From: a bacterium
GTDB lineage: Bacteria; Bdellovibrionota; Bacteriovoracia; Bacteriovoracales; Bacteriovoracaceae
Assembly: GCA_030425045.1 (NCBI GenBank)
Contig: JAUHVL010000009.1
Location: forward strand, 1 to 64,000
Reading direction: 5' to 3'
DNA: 64,000 nt
Positions 17,743 to 25,729 of the stretch are shown piece after piece (positions within the stretch are counted from its first letter, which is position 1; every line of letters starts with the position of its first letter). The notes beneath the pieces are model-generated. The model saw nothing but the letters and a program-made list of their open reading frames with translations, had not been told where the DNA came from and searched no databases. Both the position numbers and the translations under genes were made by a program.

Positions 17743-19038
17743 TCAAAAAAAGATTCGTGCTCTTTTTTCTATTCCCTCAAGAATAATCTCTAAGGTTTTC
17801 TGATTTAAGTGAGTATCTAATTCTTCTTTAGTAAAAGATAATGCCAAATAACTCTTTCTAATACCTTCTAGAATTTCTTCAAACTTACTTTCAATGATTC
17901 CACATTTTTTGGCCGTTTCTAAATAATGCCTTTTTGCGATTTTTGAAAAACGATAATGTCCACTTTCACCGACTCCCATAGCAAGCTTCATTTTATTCAC
18001 GGATCGCCCTTCTGATTTAACTAAAAAATAACCACTCATTACGTCGTAAAATGGTGTTAAGCGAAACCCATCTGCTCCGAGAAATATACTAAAATTTTTG
18101 CCATGGCCGTCAGTTGCATACAATAAGTCAAAAATAATCATTGCTTTAAAAAAATCGAAACGATCATTTTGCTCTTTTGAAGCTTGTAAAAGTTTTGTAA
18201 TCTCAAGGATTCCTGGACCTCCATCACTTTGGTATTTTTGGTAAGGAGAATAGCCTAAGGCCTGGCATAGGTCTTCTTGAGGAATACGAATTAAAAAGTT
18301 TTGACTTTCATTTTTAACCCACCTCCTATCAAATCGCTCTACTACAAGAACTCTTTGATCCTCAAAAACTTCAATTTCACTGTGACATACAGGTAAGCCA
18401 AACTTTTTCATAATGGCCAACGATGCCCATTCGTTATCGACACTATCTTTGAAGTTTATGGACTCTCCAAGGGCCCCAATTGGTGTTTTAATTAGATGAG
18501 TTGTAGGAGTCATCCCCTGAGGTTCATGCCATCCCTTTTTTATTTTTAATAGAGCCGTTTTCTCTTGTGCTCCTGCGACAGAAAGTCGAAATTCACCTTC
18601 CTTCATTCCTAATGGACTACTTGAACTTAACTCTCTAATCCGTTGAGCAATCTCTTTTTCCGAAATTTTTTTATAGTTCATCTCATATTGTTCAAAAGGA
18701 TCTATCTCTTCATGAGAAAAAGATAAGGCACCAACACAGTCTTTTCCAATCACACTCAGCATATCAAATGGACGAATACTCTCTGCTCCAAATTTCGTTG
18801 CCACCGTTTTCTTGATTTCATCATTATCTGGTAGAAGATTATCAAAATAGCGAGATACGATCTCTCCTCGATACATATCTTCTTGTAATGGCATTGAATG
18901 AGAAATAGCGAACCCCTCTTCAAGCCACTCGCTTTCATAGCGAAAGCTGATCGCACCACTACTTTCTTTTTTTAAAAAGCCAACAAGTACTCCATTTAAT
19001 GAAACATATAATGTTTGAGACTTTGTTTTACGATTCAT
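17743..19038 (-). CDS. hipA: HipA-family Ser/Thr kinase toxin
   Basis: The product is 431 aa, close to E. coli HipA (440). The N-terminal HipA_N region and the kinase core are complete: SVAGAQEK with the autophosphorylated Ser153, VERFDR, TDGHGKN with catalytic Asp310 and Asn314, and FYDV with metal-binding Asp332. HipA phosphorylates glutamyl-tRNA synthetase in E. coli and causes growth arrest and persistence; the target here is not known. The start overlaps hipB by 11 bases, the usual antitoxin-first order. No damage is visible, so the module should work. Confidence 0.93.
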   Translation of the reverse strand: MNRKTKSQTLYVSLNGVLVGFLKKESSGAISFRYESEWLEEGFAISHSMPLQEDMYRGEIVSRYFDNLLPDNDEIKKTVATKFGAESIRPFDMLSVIGKDCVGALSFSHEEIDPFEQYEMNYKKISEKEIAQRIRELSSSSPLGMKEGEFRLSVAGAQEKTALLKIKKGWHEPQGMTPTTHLIKTPIGALGESINFKDSVDNEWASLAIMKKFGLPVCHSEIEVFEDQRVLVVERFDRRWVKNESQNFLIRIPQEDLCQALGYSPYQKYQSDGGPGILEITKLLQASKEQNDRFDFFKAMIIFDLLYATDGHGKNFSIFLGADGFRLTPFYDVMSGYFLVKSEGRSVNKMKLAMGVGESGHYRFSKIAKRHYLETAKKCGIIESKFEEILEGIRKSYLALSFTKEELDTHLNQKTLEIILEGIEKRARIFF

Positions 19039-19321
19039 TCAGAAGCTCAATCATTTTTTTCGCTTTTGATTTTTTATCAACAACTTTTATACTTGAGAGA
19101 TTACTTACCGCTACATTTGCCTTTAATGCCGATACTATTTTAAAAAAATAATCAAGTGTTCCCCCTACACCATTTTCAATATCACTTATTGTTGGCTGAC
19201 GAATGCCCAACATATTGGCCAGCTCAGTTTGGCTAAGTCCTTTACTTTTTCGAAGCCGCTTTAAGGCCACCCCAAGCTTTTTAGTAGTATTAATATTTTC
19301 AATAATAAGTTCTTTTTCCAT
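19028..19321 (-). CDS. hipB: HipB-family antitoxin and repressor
   Basis: The product is 97 aa with a Cro/cI-type HTH (about 18-65): GVALKRLRKSKGLSQTEL followed by IRQPTISDIENG. HipB neutralises HipA and represses the operon by binding palindromic operators. Four such palindromes lie directly upstream (19332-19430), the first overlapping the probable ribosome-binding region. AGAGGAAAAG precedes the ATG. Confidence 0.92.
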   Translation of the reverse strand: MEKELIIENINTTKKLGVALKRLRKSKGLSQTELANMLGIRQPTISDIENGVGGTLDYFFKIVSALKANVAVSNLSSIKVVDKKSKAKKMIELLNES

Positions 19322-19331
19322 CTTTTCCTCT

Positions 19332-19430
19332 TATACGCCTTTCCGTATATAGCTATTATATACGAATATTCGTATATAGCAACATTATACTCATTTCCGT
19401 ATAAATATTCCCTATACGATTTTTAGTATA
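19332..19430 (-). promoter_or_regulatory. four hip operators at exact 27 bp spacing
   Basis: Four 18 bp elements of the form TATACG-N6-CGTATA lie at 19332-19349, 19359-19376, 19386-19403 and 19413-19430, each starting exactly 27 bases after the last. Element 2 lies in a perfect 22 bp palindrome; elements 3 and 4 each deviate in one half-site (TATACT, AGTATA). By analogy with E. coli HipB operators (TATCC-N8-GGATA) they should bind HipB and autoregulate hipBA. Confidence 0.85.
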
Positions 19431-19594
19431 AAAACTAAAGTCACATAACATACTGAATTCTATATACTTCTTTATTTTTTGTGAAATTTTTATAATATCT
19501 TTGTGAATTCTTATTGATTTCTCTATTTCTCTTTTGTAGGTTCCCTTCAACAAAACAAAAGTTGATTTTCAACTTGATAACCAAAGGAAACAAA

Positions 19595-20224
19595 ATGAAA
19601 AACTTATTAATCGCACTCGCTCTTTTTTCTGTTTCATCTGTAGTCGTTAATGCAGGTTGGACAGATTATCTTTACGACCGTGACTATGTGATCGGTTACG
19701 CCTTCCCAGGACACAAAGCTCCAACAATTATGACTCACCCAAGAGTATCTTTTATGGGTGGACAATACAGTACAAGTGCACATGAAGCTTGTATTGATGG
19801 AAATGAAATGAGAACACTTTCACCAAAAACTTATTGTTCAGATTGGGAAAAAGAATACGAACTAAAAAAATCTAAAAAAGATGAAGATAAAATGGTTTCT
19901 GTTTGGACCGGAGACTATGTCTGTGCGGCCACAACAACTAAAATCTTAAGAAAGCCATTAAAAGGAACAAAAGAAATCTGTGAAAACAGAGGTCGTATCA
20001 TCGCTAAGTGGAAAAAAGATAACGAAGATGAGAAGTATAACTATGGTGACTACCCAGAATGTACTCTAAAAAGAGTCGTATCTAATAACGCAACAACGAC
20101 TTTTAAAGTATTTGTTGCTGAAAAGGCTAGAAAAAGTGATGACAACTATGAAGATGACTTCAATAAAAACTGGGGTGGATATCCAGTTCTTTCTGAAACG
20201 TGGACCGTTCCAGCTTGTAACTAA
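19595..20224 (+). CDS. secreted Cys-containing protein, paralog of the 25730 product
   Basis: The ATG at 19595 follows AAAGGAAAC and begins a signal peptide (MKNLLIALALFSVSSVVVNA); the frame is open further upstream but without support. The 209 aa protein and the one at 25730-26341 share YVIGYxFxGHxxPxIxTHPR, SF.GGxxSTxAHxxC and LKRxVxxNxxxxFKxFVAEK, so they are paralogs with about eight Cys. A perfect TATAAT lies at 19491-19496 as candidate -10. Function unknown. Confidence 0.75.
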   Translation: MKNLLIALALFSVSSVVVNAGWTDYLYDRDYVIGYAFPGHKAPTIMTHPRVSFMGGQYSTSAHEACIDGNEMRTLSPKTYCSDWEKEYELKKSKKDEDKMVSVWTGDYVCAATTTKILRKPLKGTKEICENRGRIIAKWKKDNEDEKYNYGDYPECTLKRVVSNNATTTFKVFVAEKARKSDDNYEDDFNKNWGGYPVLSETWTVPACN

Positions 20225-20250
20225 TAACTTTCCGAAGTGTTGTTAGTATA

Positions 20251-20276
20251 GGGGCCAAACAAACGGCCCCTTTTCT
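20251..20276 (+). terminator. intrinsic terminator after the 19595 gene
   Basis: GGGGCC (20251-20256) pairs with GGCCCC (20265-20270) across an 8 base loop and is followed by TTTTCTT, 27 bases after the stop codon. Confidence 0.85.
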
Positions 20277-20463
20277 TGTGAATAATTTTTACACATCACG
20301 TGAAATTTAATTGATTAAAAAATTATCTTAAGTTAAGTTCTCCCTGTAATAATTAAACCTAAATATTAGTGGTTTATTTCATAATTATTTGCGTTTAATG
20401 GTTTGTGGTTACTCTCATTAAGCCAAAGTTATGAAAATAAAATCTCTGTTTTTGTTGTTTTAA

Positions 20464-20488
20464 GGGTCAGGTCTAACCTGGCCCTTTT
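20464..20488 (+). terminator. terminator hairpin just before the 20508 start codon
   Basis: GGGTCAGGT (20464-20472) pairs with ACCTGGCCC (20476-20484, one G-U) across a 3 base loop and is followed by TTTT. It sits 20 bases upstream of the ATG at 20508 and before its AGGAGG site. It could be a leader attenuator, or the end of a small RNA encoded in 20300-20463. Confidence 0.6.
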
Positions 20489-20507
20489 ACAGACTCTAGG
20501 AGGAAGA

Positions 20508-21242
20508 ATGCTACTCAAAACAATACTATTTATGATTACCTTTTTATCGTTGAATTCCTTTGCAACTAGCGAAGAGGAGCTTTTATTAAAAACTATTGAT
20601 AGCAAAAAAAGTGAGATCGATATTATCTTAGTTGGTCAAGCTGTTGCCTGTGCAGAGACTCTAGACAAACTTCACTGCAGCACAAATCCATTCAAAACAT
20701 TTCATGACAGCACAGTCTTTGGCCATGCAATAAGTTATCTTCAACGAGCGTTTTACTCAAGTCACTTTAGCCTCAATGAGAAAAAGCGTATCAATGATGC
20801 TCAAAAACGCTTAATTGATCATGACAAGTTAAAGTCTGACGGATATCCAAACTTTTGGAGGCATGATAACATAATGCACGAGTCGATATACAAAAATATC
20901 AACTCATCAATTCTCAATAATGCTGTCACTTTAATTCTTAATCGACCATTAGAAGACAAAAAATATATTAATCGCCTAAGCGCAACTATCGTTTGTGGGG
21001 AAACGCTACATCGCGATCACTGTATATCAAAGGATGTAAAGTTATTTGGTCAAGGAAATATGAAAACAAGCGATGGCTCAAAATATGGGGTGCATCTTGA
21101 TATTTTAAAACAAGCATCTCACTCTCCAAAGCTTTCTGACATGAGCGCCCTTAAGAAAAGAATAGATAGCGCAATCGACAGACTAAATATTGCCAATAAC
21201 AGTTCACAAGAAAATGCTTATCTCGATCAGCTTGCTTACTAA
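20508..21242 (+). CDS. secreted protein with an internal domain duplication
   Basis: The ATG at 20508 is preceded by AGGAGG and begins a signal peptide (MLLKTILFMITFLSLNSFA), so I prefer it to the open frame from 20403. The 244 aa product contains two related halves: ACAETLDKLHC...FKTF...YLQRA and VCGETLHRDHC...KLFG...ILKQA, each ending in a Lys/Arg-rich helix with A..RL. Each half has a CxETLxxxHC pair. It is first in a run of four secreted-protein genes. Function unknown. Confidence 0.68.
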   Translation: MLLKTILFMITFLSLNSFATSEEELLLKTIDSKKSEIDIILVGQAVACAETLDKLHCSTNPFKTFHDSTVFGHAISYLQRAFYSSHFSLNEKKRINDAQKRLIDHDKLKSDGYPNFWRHDNIMHESIYKNINSSILNNAVTLILNRPLEDKKYINRLSATIVCGETLHRDHCISKDVKLFGQGNMKTSDGSKYGVHLDILKQASHSPKLSDMSALKKRIDSAIDRLNIANNSSQENAYLDQLAY

Positions 21243-21254
21243 AAAGGAAACATC

Positions 21255-21728
21255 ATGAAATTTTTATTATTAACACTAGTATCTTTATTCTCATATCAAG
21301 TCTTTTCAGTGGGAATGGAAAGATTCAACTGTTCAGATCCATCCGGGCACATTCAAATTGAAGGTTTAGGTTATTATCCAAAAGTAAGACTATCAAAAAT
21401 CGAAGATAGTCAGCTTCTCTATGAAACATTTGAAATGGGTAGTGTTAAGGTACTCTATACAAGCCAAAAAAGAGATATTCTCATTGTCGAAGATAAGCAG
21501 TGTGATCATCTTGGTCGAGGTATGGCCTGGTATGAAGAAAGTTATTTTATTGATGTACGTATCTATAAAAAAAATAAACATTCATATGCGACAGACTTTA
21601 GTCATAACTTTATCAAGCAAACTACAGTTGCCAAGGGTAAATTTGGATCACTAAGAGTTGTTGAGGGAACAGTAGAATGTCATCGCGTCTTTGAAACTCC
21701 ATTATTTTATGGCTGTGATGAAAGATAA
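21255..21728 (+). CDS. small secreted protein of unknown function
   Basis: The product is 157 aa with signal peptide MKFLLLTLVSLFSYQVFS and a beta-rich mature part with four Cys (FNCSD, KQCDH, VECHR, YGCDE). It starts 12 bases after the previous stop, with AAAAGGAAAC upstream, so it belongs to the 20508 operon. No family recognised. Confidence 0.65.
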   Translation: MKFLLLTLVSLFSYQVFSVGMERFNCSDPSGHIQIEGLGYYPKVRLSKIEDSQLLYETFEMGSVKVLYTSQKRDILIVEDKQCDHLGRGMAWYEESYFIDVRIYKKNKHSYATDFSHNFIKQTTVAKGKFGSLRVVEGTVECHRVFETPLFYGCDER

Positions 21729-21768
21729 TCTTAGAGCCAATTATTATAGACATTTTTGGAGAAACGTT

Positions 21769-22158
21769 ATGAAAATTTCAACTATATGTTTTATCTTATT
21801 ACTATCAATTAATTTAAAAGCTCAAATAATTCCAGGAACTAATCTTGGAAATATAAAACCACTGGACTCATCTTGGGCCGATCCCGATCAAGAGTATTTT
21901 TATGAGGAATTAGTTAATAATTTACCTTTAAATGAGTTGCTTACTAAAGCAGCAATTACAACAGGGGGATTAGATCCGATAAACTGCTTTCAAGCAAATT
22001 TTATCATTACGAAATTTAAATCAAAGTCAAATCAAATTTATTACGCAATATACTCAAGTGATGATTGGTGTGATGGAGGATCCTCTATTGGAATGGTCAT
22101 CGATGAGCTCTTTATAATTCAAGCCGTAATTAATGAAGGTGAATTAATAATTATTTGA
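21769..22158 (+). CDS. small secreted protein of unknown function
   Basis: I take the ATG at 21769 (after TGGAGAAACG), which begins a signal peptide (MKISTICFILLLSINLKA); the upstream ATG at 21691 would overlap the previous gene and bury the signal. The 129 aa product has two Cys in the mature part (NCF, WCDGG). It is third in the run of secreted genes. Confidence 0.6.
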   Translation: MKISTICFILLLSINLKAQIIPGTNLGNIKPLDSSWADPDQEYFYEELVNNLPLNELLTKAAITTGGLDPINCFQANFIITKFKSKSNQIYYAIYSSDDWCDGGSSIGMVIDELFIIQAVINEGELIII

Positions 22159-22178
22159 TAATTATTAAAGGGAAGAAA

Positions 22179-23339
22179 TTGAAAATACTTAATCTATATT
22201 TACTCTCATTACTCTTATTTTTTAATAGCACCTATGCTTCACAAACATCATTTAATTCAATGGCCTTAGTAAAAAAAAACCTTGAACAACACCTCACACA
22301 AATGAATGGAAATGATGTCATTTGCCCACTAGATGTCAGCTCCTGCATTGATGGACTAACAAAAATAAACTCAAATATATCATTATTGAAAGAAAATGTT
22401 CCTTACATATTGTCTTACAAAAAGTTATCACTTCAAAGCAATACGAATCATGAGAAAATTATCTACTTAGAGGAAATTGTTGGTAAAAGTAAATACAGTT
22501 TTCAAATACCTCTCCAAGAAAAGCTAACAGATCGTGAGCAAGATTTTTATAATAATTTATTTAGTAATAAAAACTTAAAAATATCCATTTTTTTTGGATA
22601 CTTTGATCATGGAAATGAAACTTTTAACTACCATGCCGAGCTCATGTCTAGGGAGATTATCAAATTCTTTCTAAAAATGAATGGATTTAAGGTCATAGAA
22701 GAAAGTAGTACATTCACCTTAGCAAGCTTAAATATGGAAAATCGAAAAAAAATTATGGTAAAAATCTTTCATTCTTTTTTTGCTTGTAAAAGCGAGGTTG
22801 AAAAAATAAATCAACTTTCTACTGTCTTTTGGGGAAAAGAAAGAACTACTTATCTTCCCTTAACGGGACTATCCTACACATTTAAAAGACACTTTTGCCA
22901 AAAACAAGAAGATCATTCTCGATTTATAAAAGAGAAATTTTTAAAATCAATTAAAGACGATGATATTGTTATCTACAGTGGGCATTCAAGACATGGAAGA
23001 GGCCCCGACTTCGGTAGGAGATATAGTAAATCTGGCTCAATTAATAAAGACACTCTCACATCAATGTCACTCAATTCTTCAAACCTTAAAGTTCTATATT
23101 TTAATGGTTGCTCAGGAAAGAAGAATTACCCTTCTTTAGTAAGAAGTTTTCCAAATGATCGAAGACTTATTGCCTGGAATGATAACGCTCCTGAATTTAC
23201 TGACTCATTTTTTAATTTAACAATGTTTCTTCAAGCGCTCTTAGAGAAGCGCGCTATAGAAGATATTGAAAAACGTATCAACCGACTAAGAAGAACTAAC
23301 ATCTGGCCCTCTACGGTTAAGCTCAATGGTATATACTAA
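22179..23339 (+). CDS. secreted caspase-like (clan CD) protein, putative
   Basis: I choose the TTG at 22179, which follows AAAGGGAAG by 5 bases and begins a signal peptide; the frame also opens at 22155. In the 386 aa product a hydrophobic strand IVIYSGHSRHG (His269 or His272) and a later strand VLYFNGCSG (Cys311) have the order and spacing of the His-Cys dyad of clan CD peptidases (caspase, gingipain, C13 relatives). LIAWNDNAPEF follows as a further strand. Exported caspase-like proteases are uncommon. Activity and fold are inference from these motifs only. Confidence 0.55.
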   Translation: MKILNLYLLSLLLFFNSTYASQTSFNSMALVKKNLEQHLTQMNGNDVICPLDVSSCIDGLTKINSNISLLKENVPYILSYKKLSLQSNTNHEKIIYLEEIVGKSKYSFQIPLQEKLTDREQDFYNNLFSNKNLKISIFFGYFDHGNETFNYHAELMSREIIKFFLKMNGFKVIEESSTFTLASLNMENRKKIMVKIFHSFFACKSEVEKINQLSTVFWGKERTTYLPLTGLSYTFKRHFCQKQEDHSRFIKEKFLKSIKDDDIVIYSGHSRHGRGPDFGRRYSKSGSINKDTLTSMSLNSSNLKVLYFNGCSGKKNYPSLVRSFPNDRRLIAWNDNAPEFTDSFFNLTMFLQALLEKRAIEDIEKRINRLRRTNIWPSTVKLNGIY

Positions 23340-23437
23340 ATATTGTTTTCTCTTATTTCTTTACATTTTAATGATGCAGCATGAGTACGAACTCAAAGAA
23401 TCTACCTCAAAGGGAAAATAGACATATATTATATTTA

Positions 23438-24802
23438 TTAATTAATAGAACAAGGAATATGTAATTTAATCAAAATTTTATATTTAAAGTTAAACTGCTG
23501 ATCTAAATATTCCTCAATCCTCATAGAGCTTTTATAAATCATCCCTTTCTCAGTAAGTCTGTGTGTTAAAGAAAGTTTTTCACGGTTAAGTGGCTTACCC
23601 AAACCTGAACTTTTATGACAATTCGTTTTGATTGATAAAGCTAGTGATTTTTCAAAAAGTCCACTCTTTCCATTTTTCATCATGGCCTTTAAATAGATGA
23701 GGGCCTCATTCTTATTATCAAAACCATTTTTCTTATTATCAATCTTTAATGGAATCATAACCCAGTTCGCCTTGAGCCTATTCTTACCAAAAACATTACC
23801 TCGCCTTAGTTTTAACTTTAAATGAGGAAGAAACACATTTCCGCTGTTCATTTTACTTAAAATATCATCTTCATTGATAATCTCAATCAAGTCAGAAAAT
23901 GGCGCATATGAGAGTTTTTGTAACTCCATACCCGTATGACCACCGGAAATACCACCGGACATACTACTATCTGAGTGAAGTAAGCCTATCATTACTAATG
24001 CCATTGATATTATAACGGTATTTACCTTTTCCATAATTTTTCCTAATACGTGACTAAAACTCACTCTTACTCCACCATCTTTCATTTCTTTTTTATGTTT
24101 GATGATAACTTCTTGCACTTCAGTAACTTGTTTGTGATGGAGTTTTTTTAACTCACTTAGTCCTTCTTCAGAGAGATCATGAACTTCTAAGTTATAACAT
24201 CCTACAAATTCCCCTGTGTGAACCTTACTATTTAAATTTTCATTAACTTTATTAATGATTCCAAACAACATCTCTCGACTAGGAGTAAAATGAGTATTTT
24301 CTTCATTTATATAATAGGTATTACTCTTCTTTGATATGTACTCTGAAGCAGCTAAAAGATCTGCAACTTTAATCCCTTGGTTTCCATAATTTCTAAAGAT
24401 TTGACCTAGTGAAACTCCTTCACTTTCTGCTAGTGAAATATCTAAGAAGATATTTAAAGCGTTCGCTTCTCCACTCAAAATCTGTGAAAGGTTACTTGAC
24501 AAGAGTTTTTTACGATTTTGTTTTTCAATCTCTTTTTCTATATCAAGAATATGTTTCGACTTTCTATTTTGAATTAGCTTGCAATAGTGTGCTTTTTCAT
24601 CAATGGGTATATTCATCTCTTGCATAATTTTTATGGCAAGATCAATATTGGCAGCTCTTTTTTTATTTTTAACCTGAGAGAGAAAACTAATGGAGGTATC
24701 CCACTTCTTTGCTAATTGCCTCATACTTAAGTTAGACTGATCTAATTTCTTTTCAATTAGTCTTCGAATATATTCCTGTTCAGGACCTTGGATATTCTCC
24801 AT
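23438..24802 (-). CDS. membrane-tethered HTH regulator with an outer domain like its neighbour
   Basis: The product is 454 aa. Residues about 12-58 are a Cro/cI-type HTH (MRQLAKKWDTSISFLSQV). A winged-helix-like middle (about 130-250) recalls TIGR02147 proteins. One membrane segment follows at about 257-275 (VIISMALVMIGLLHS), then a 170-residue outer domain. That domain matches the secreted protein encoded 19 bases upstream: NKNEALIYLKAMMKNGK vs SKSEAVAALKDMVALAKNG, MRIEEYLDQQFNFKY vs YRVEEEFDGNFNQVY, terminal HIPCSIN vs YIPCKY. A one-component ToxR-like sensor is likely. Confidence 0.65.
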   Translation of the reverse strand: MENIQGPEQEYIRRLIEKKLDQSNLSMRQLAKKWDTSISFLSQVKNKKRAANIDLAIKIMQEMNIPIDEKAHYCKLIQNRKSKHILDIEKEIEKQNRKKLLSSNLSQILSGEANALNIFLDISLAESEGVSLGQIFRNYGNQGIKVADLLAASEYISKKSNTYYINEENTHFTPSREMLFGIINKVNENLNSKVHTGEFVGCYNLEVHDLSEEGLSELKKLHHKQVTEVQEVIIKHKKEMKDGGVRVSFSHVLGKIMEKVNTVIISMALVMIGLLHSDSSMSGGISGGHTGMELQKLSYAPFSDLIEIINEDDILSKMNSGNVFLPHLKLKLRRGNVFGKNRLKANWVMIPLKIDNKKNGFDNKNEALIYLKAMMKNGKSGLFEKSLALSIKTNCHKSSGLGKPLNREKLSLTHRLTEKGMIYKSSMRIEEYLDQQFNFKYKILIKLHIPCSIN

Positions 24803-24821
24803 TAGTATAACTCACAACCTC

Positions 24822-25322
24822 TTAGTATTTACAAGGGATATAGATCGTGAACCCAGGAACATAAACTTGATTAAAGTTACCATCAAACTCTTCTTCAACT
24901 CTATATTTACCAGCACCGACATATCCCATATCAATAAGCTCTTCTACAAACTTACCATTTCTACCAAAATTTACTTTCAGAGAATTAGCAGGACTACACG
25001 CTAAGATGACTGCTCTTTTTACCATACCGTAATACTGACCGTTTTTTGCAAGTGCAACCATATCTTTAAGAGCCGCCACAGCTTCAGACTTAGAAGAGTA
25101 ACCCTCTCCACCAAAACGATCACTTTCAACTCTTACGTATTTAAAGTTTACAGTTGATTTTCCTTTTTTATTATTCCAACCCTCAACACGAACACTTAAC
25201 TTACTAGGATAAGAACCCTTTCCTAAAAGGTACTTTGCACTCTTGGCATTATTTACTCTAACAACTCCAGCTTGAGCTGCAGATAACCCAAAAAGCGCTA
25301 CTAATAAAATCATTGTTTTCAT
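24822..25322 (-). CDS. secreted protein related to the sensor domain of the adjacent regulator
   Basis: The ATG at 25322 follows AAGGAGTCACAA and begins a signal peptide (MKTMILLVALFGLSAAQA). The 166 aa product is exported. Its last 90 residues align with the outer domain of the regulator encoded next (SKSEAVAALKDM, YRVEEEFDGNFNQVY, IPCKY). The genes are 19 bases apart and co-directional. The secreted protein may compete for, or be, the ligand or partner of the sensor. Confidence 0.7.
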   Translation of the reverse strand: MKTMILLVALFGLSAAQAGVVRVNNAKSAKYLLGKGSYPSKLSVRVEGWNNKKGKSTVNFKYVRVESDRFGGEGYSSKSEAVAALKDMVALAKNGQYYGMVKRAVILACSPANSLKVNFGRNGKFVEELIDMGYVGAGKYRVEEEFDGNFNQVYVPGFTIYIPCKY

Positions 25323-25442
25323 TTGTGACTCCTTATTTTTCACATCGTTTATAAGAGTCCACAGTTTTTCATAACTGTTTGAAGTTGAGCTTATATTTCC
25401 GTGCTATAGAATCTTTTTTGATCGCTAAAGAAAACGTCAGTT

Positions 25443-25460
25443 TTCATATACTTATATGAA
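25443..25460. promoter_or_regulatory. 18 bp palindrome TTCATATA-N2-TATATGAA
   Basis: Perfect 8 bp inverted repeat with 2 base centre in the divergent promoter region; a probable operator for an HTH regulator, perhaps the one encoded at 23438. Confidence 0.45.
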
Positions 25461-25495
25461 TATGGCGCACATCTTCGACATCGATAGCCTATTTA

Positions 25496-25514
25496 TGATC
25501 ACATCTTGTGATCA
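25496..25514. promoter_or_regulatory. 19 bp palindrome TGATCACA-N3-TGTGATCA
   Basis: Perfect 8 bp inverted repeat with a 3 base centre. The half-sites contain TCACA/TGTGA in the opposite arrangement to a CRP site, so a different regulator is likely. Confidence 0.45.
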
Positions 25515-25638
25515 CATTAATACCAAGAATGGAAAACTGTCTAAAGTTCACTCACTCCATGGAAGTTTTTCACGTTAGATATGGCTAAGTTATTGATTAT
25601 GCTATAATAAAACCACGCTAACTTACTGTTTTTATTAA

Positions 25639-25658
25639 TCACAAGCACGTTCTTGTGA
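25639..25658. promoter_or_regulatory. 20 bp dyad TCACAAG-N6-CTTGTGA
   Basis: Perfect 7 bp inverted repeat with a 6 base centre, about 70-90 bases upstream of the 25730 start. It shares CACA/TGTG half-site letters with the dyad at 25496. Confidence 0.45.
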
Positions 25659-25729
25659 AAAATTCAAGATAAAACAGTGAAATAAATTTGGCAAATGTTT
25701 TTTAGTTTAATATAAAGATTTTGAAAATG

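Larger units (their letters stand above)
25323..25729. other. about 400 bp divergent intergenic region rich in dyads
   Basis: No coding frame is seen. The region separates the divergent 24822 and 25730 genes and carries three perfect inverted repeats (separate entries). A TTGGCA at 25688-25693 with TATAAA at 25711-25716 (17 bp spacer) looks like a sigma-70 promoter for the rightward gene, although its start point would fall very close to the start codon. Confidence 0.4.

Noticed and set aside
19356-19553. 65 aa minus-strand frame across the hip operators
   Set aside because: It covers operator DNA and the promoter region of the 19595 gene and has no ribosome site.
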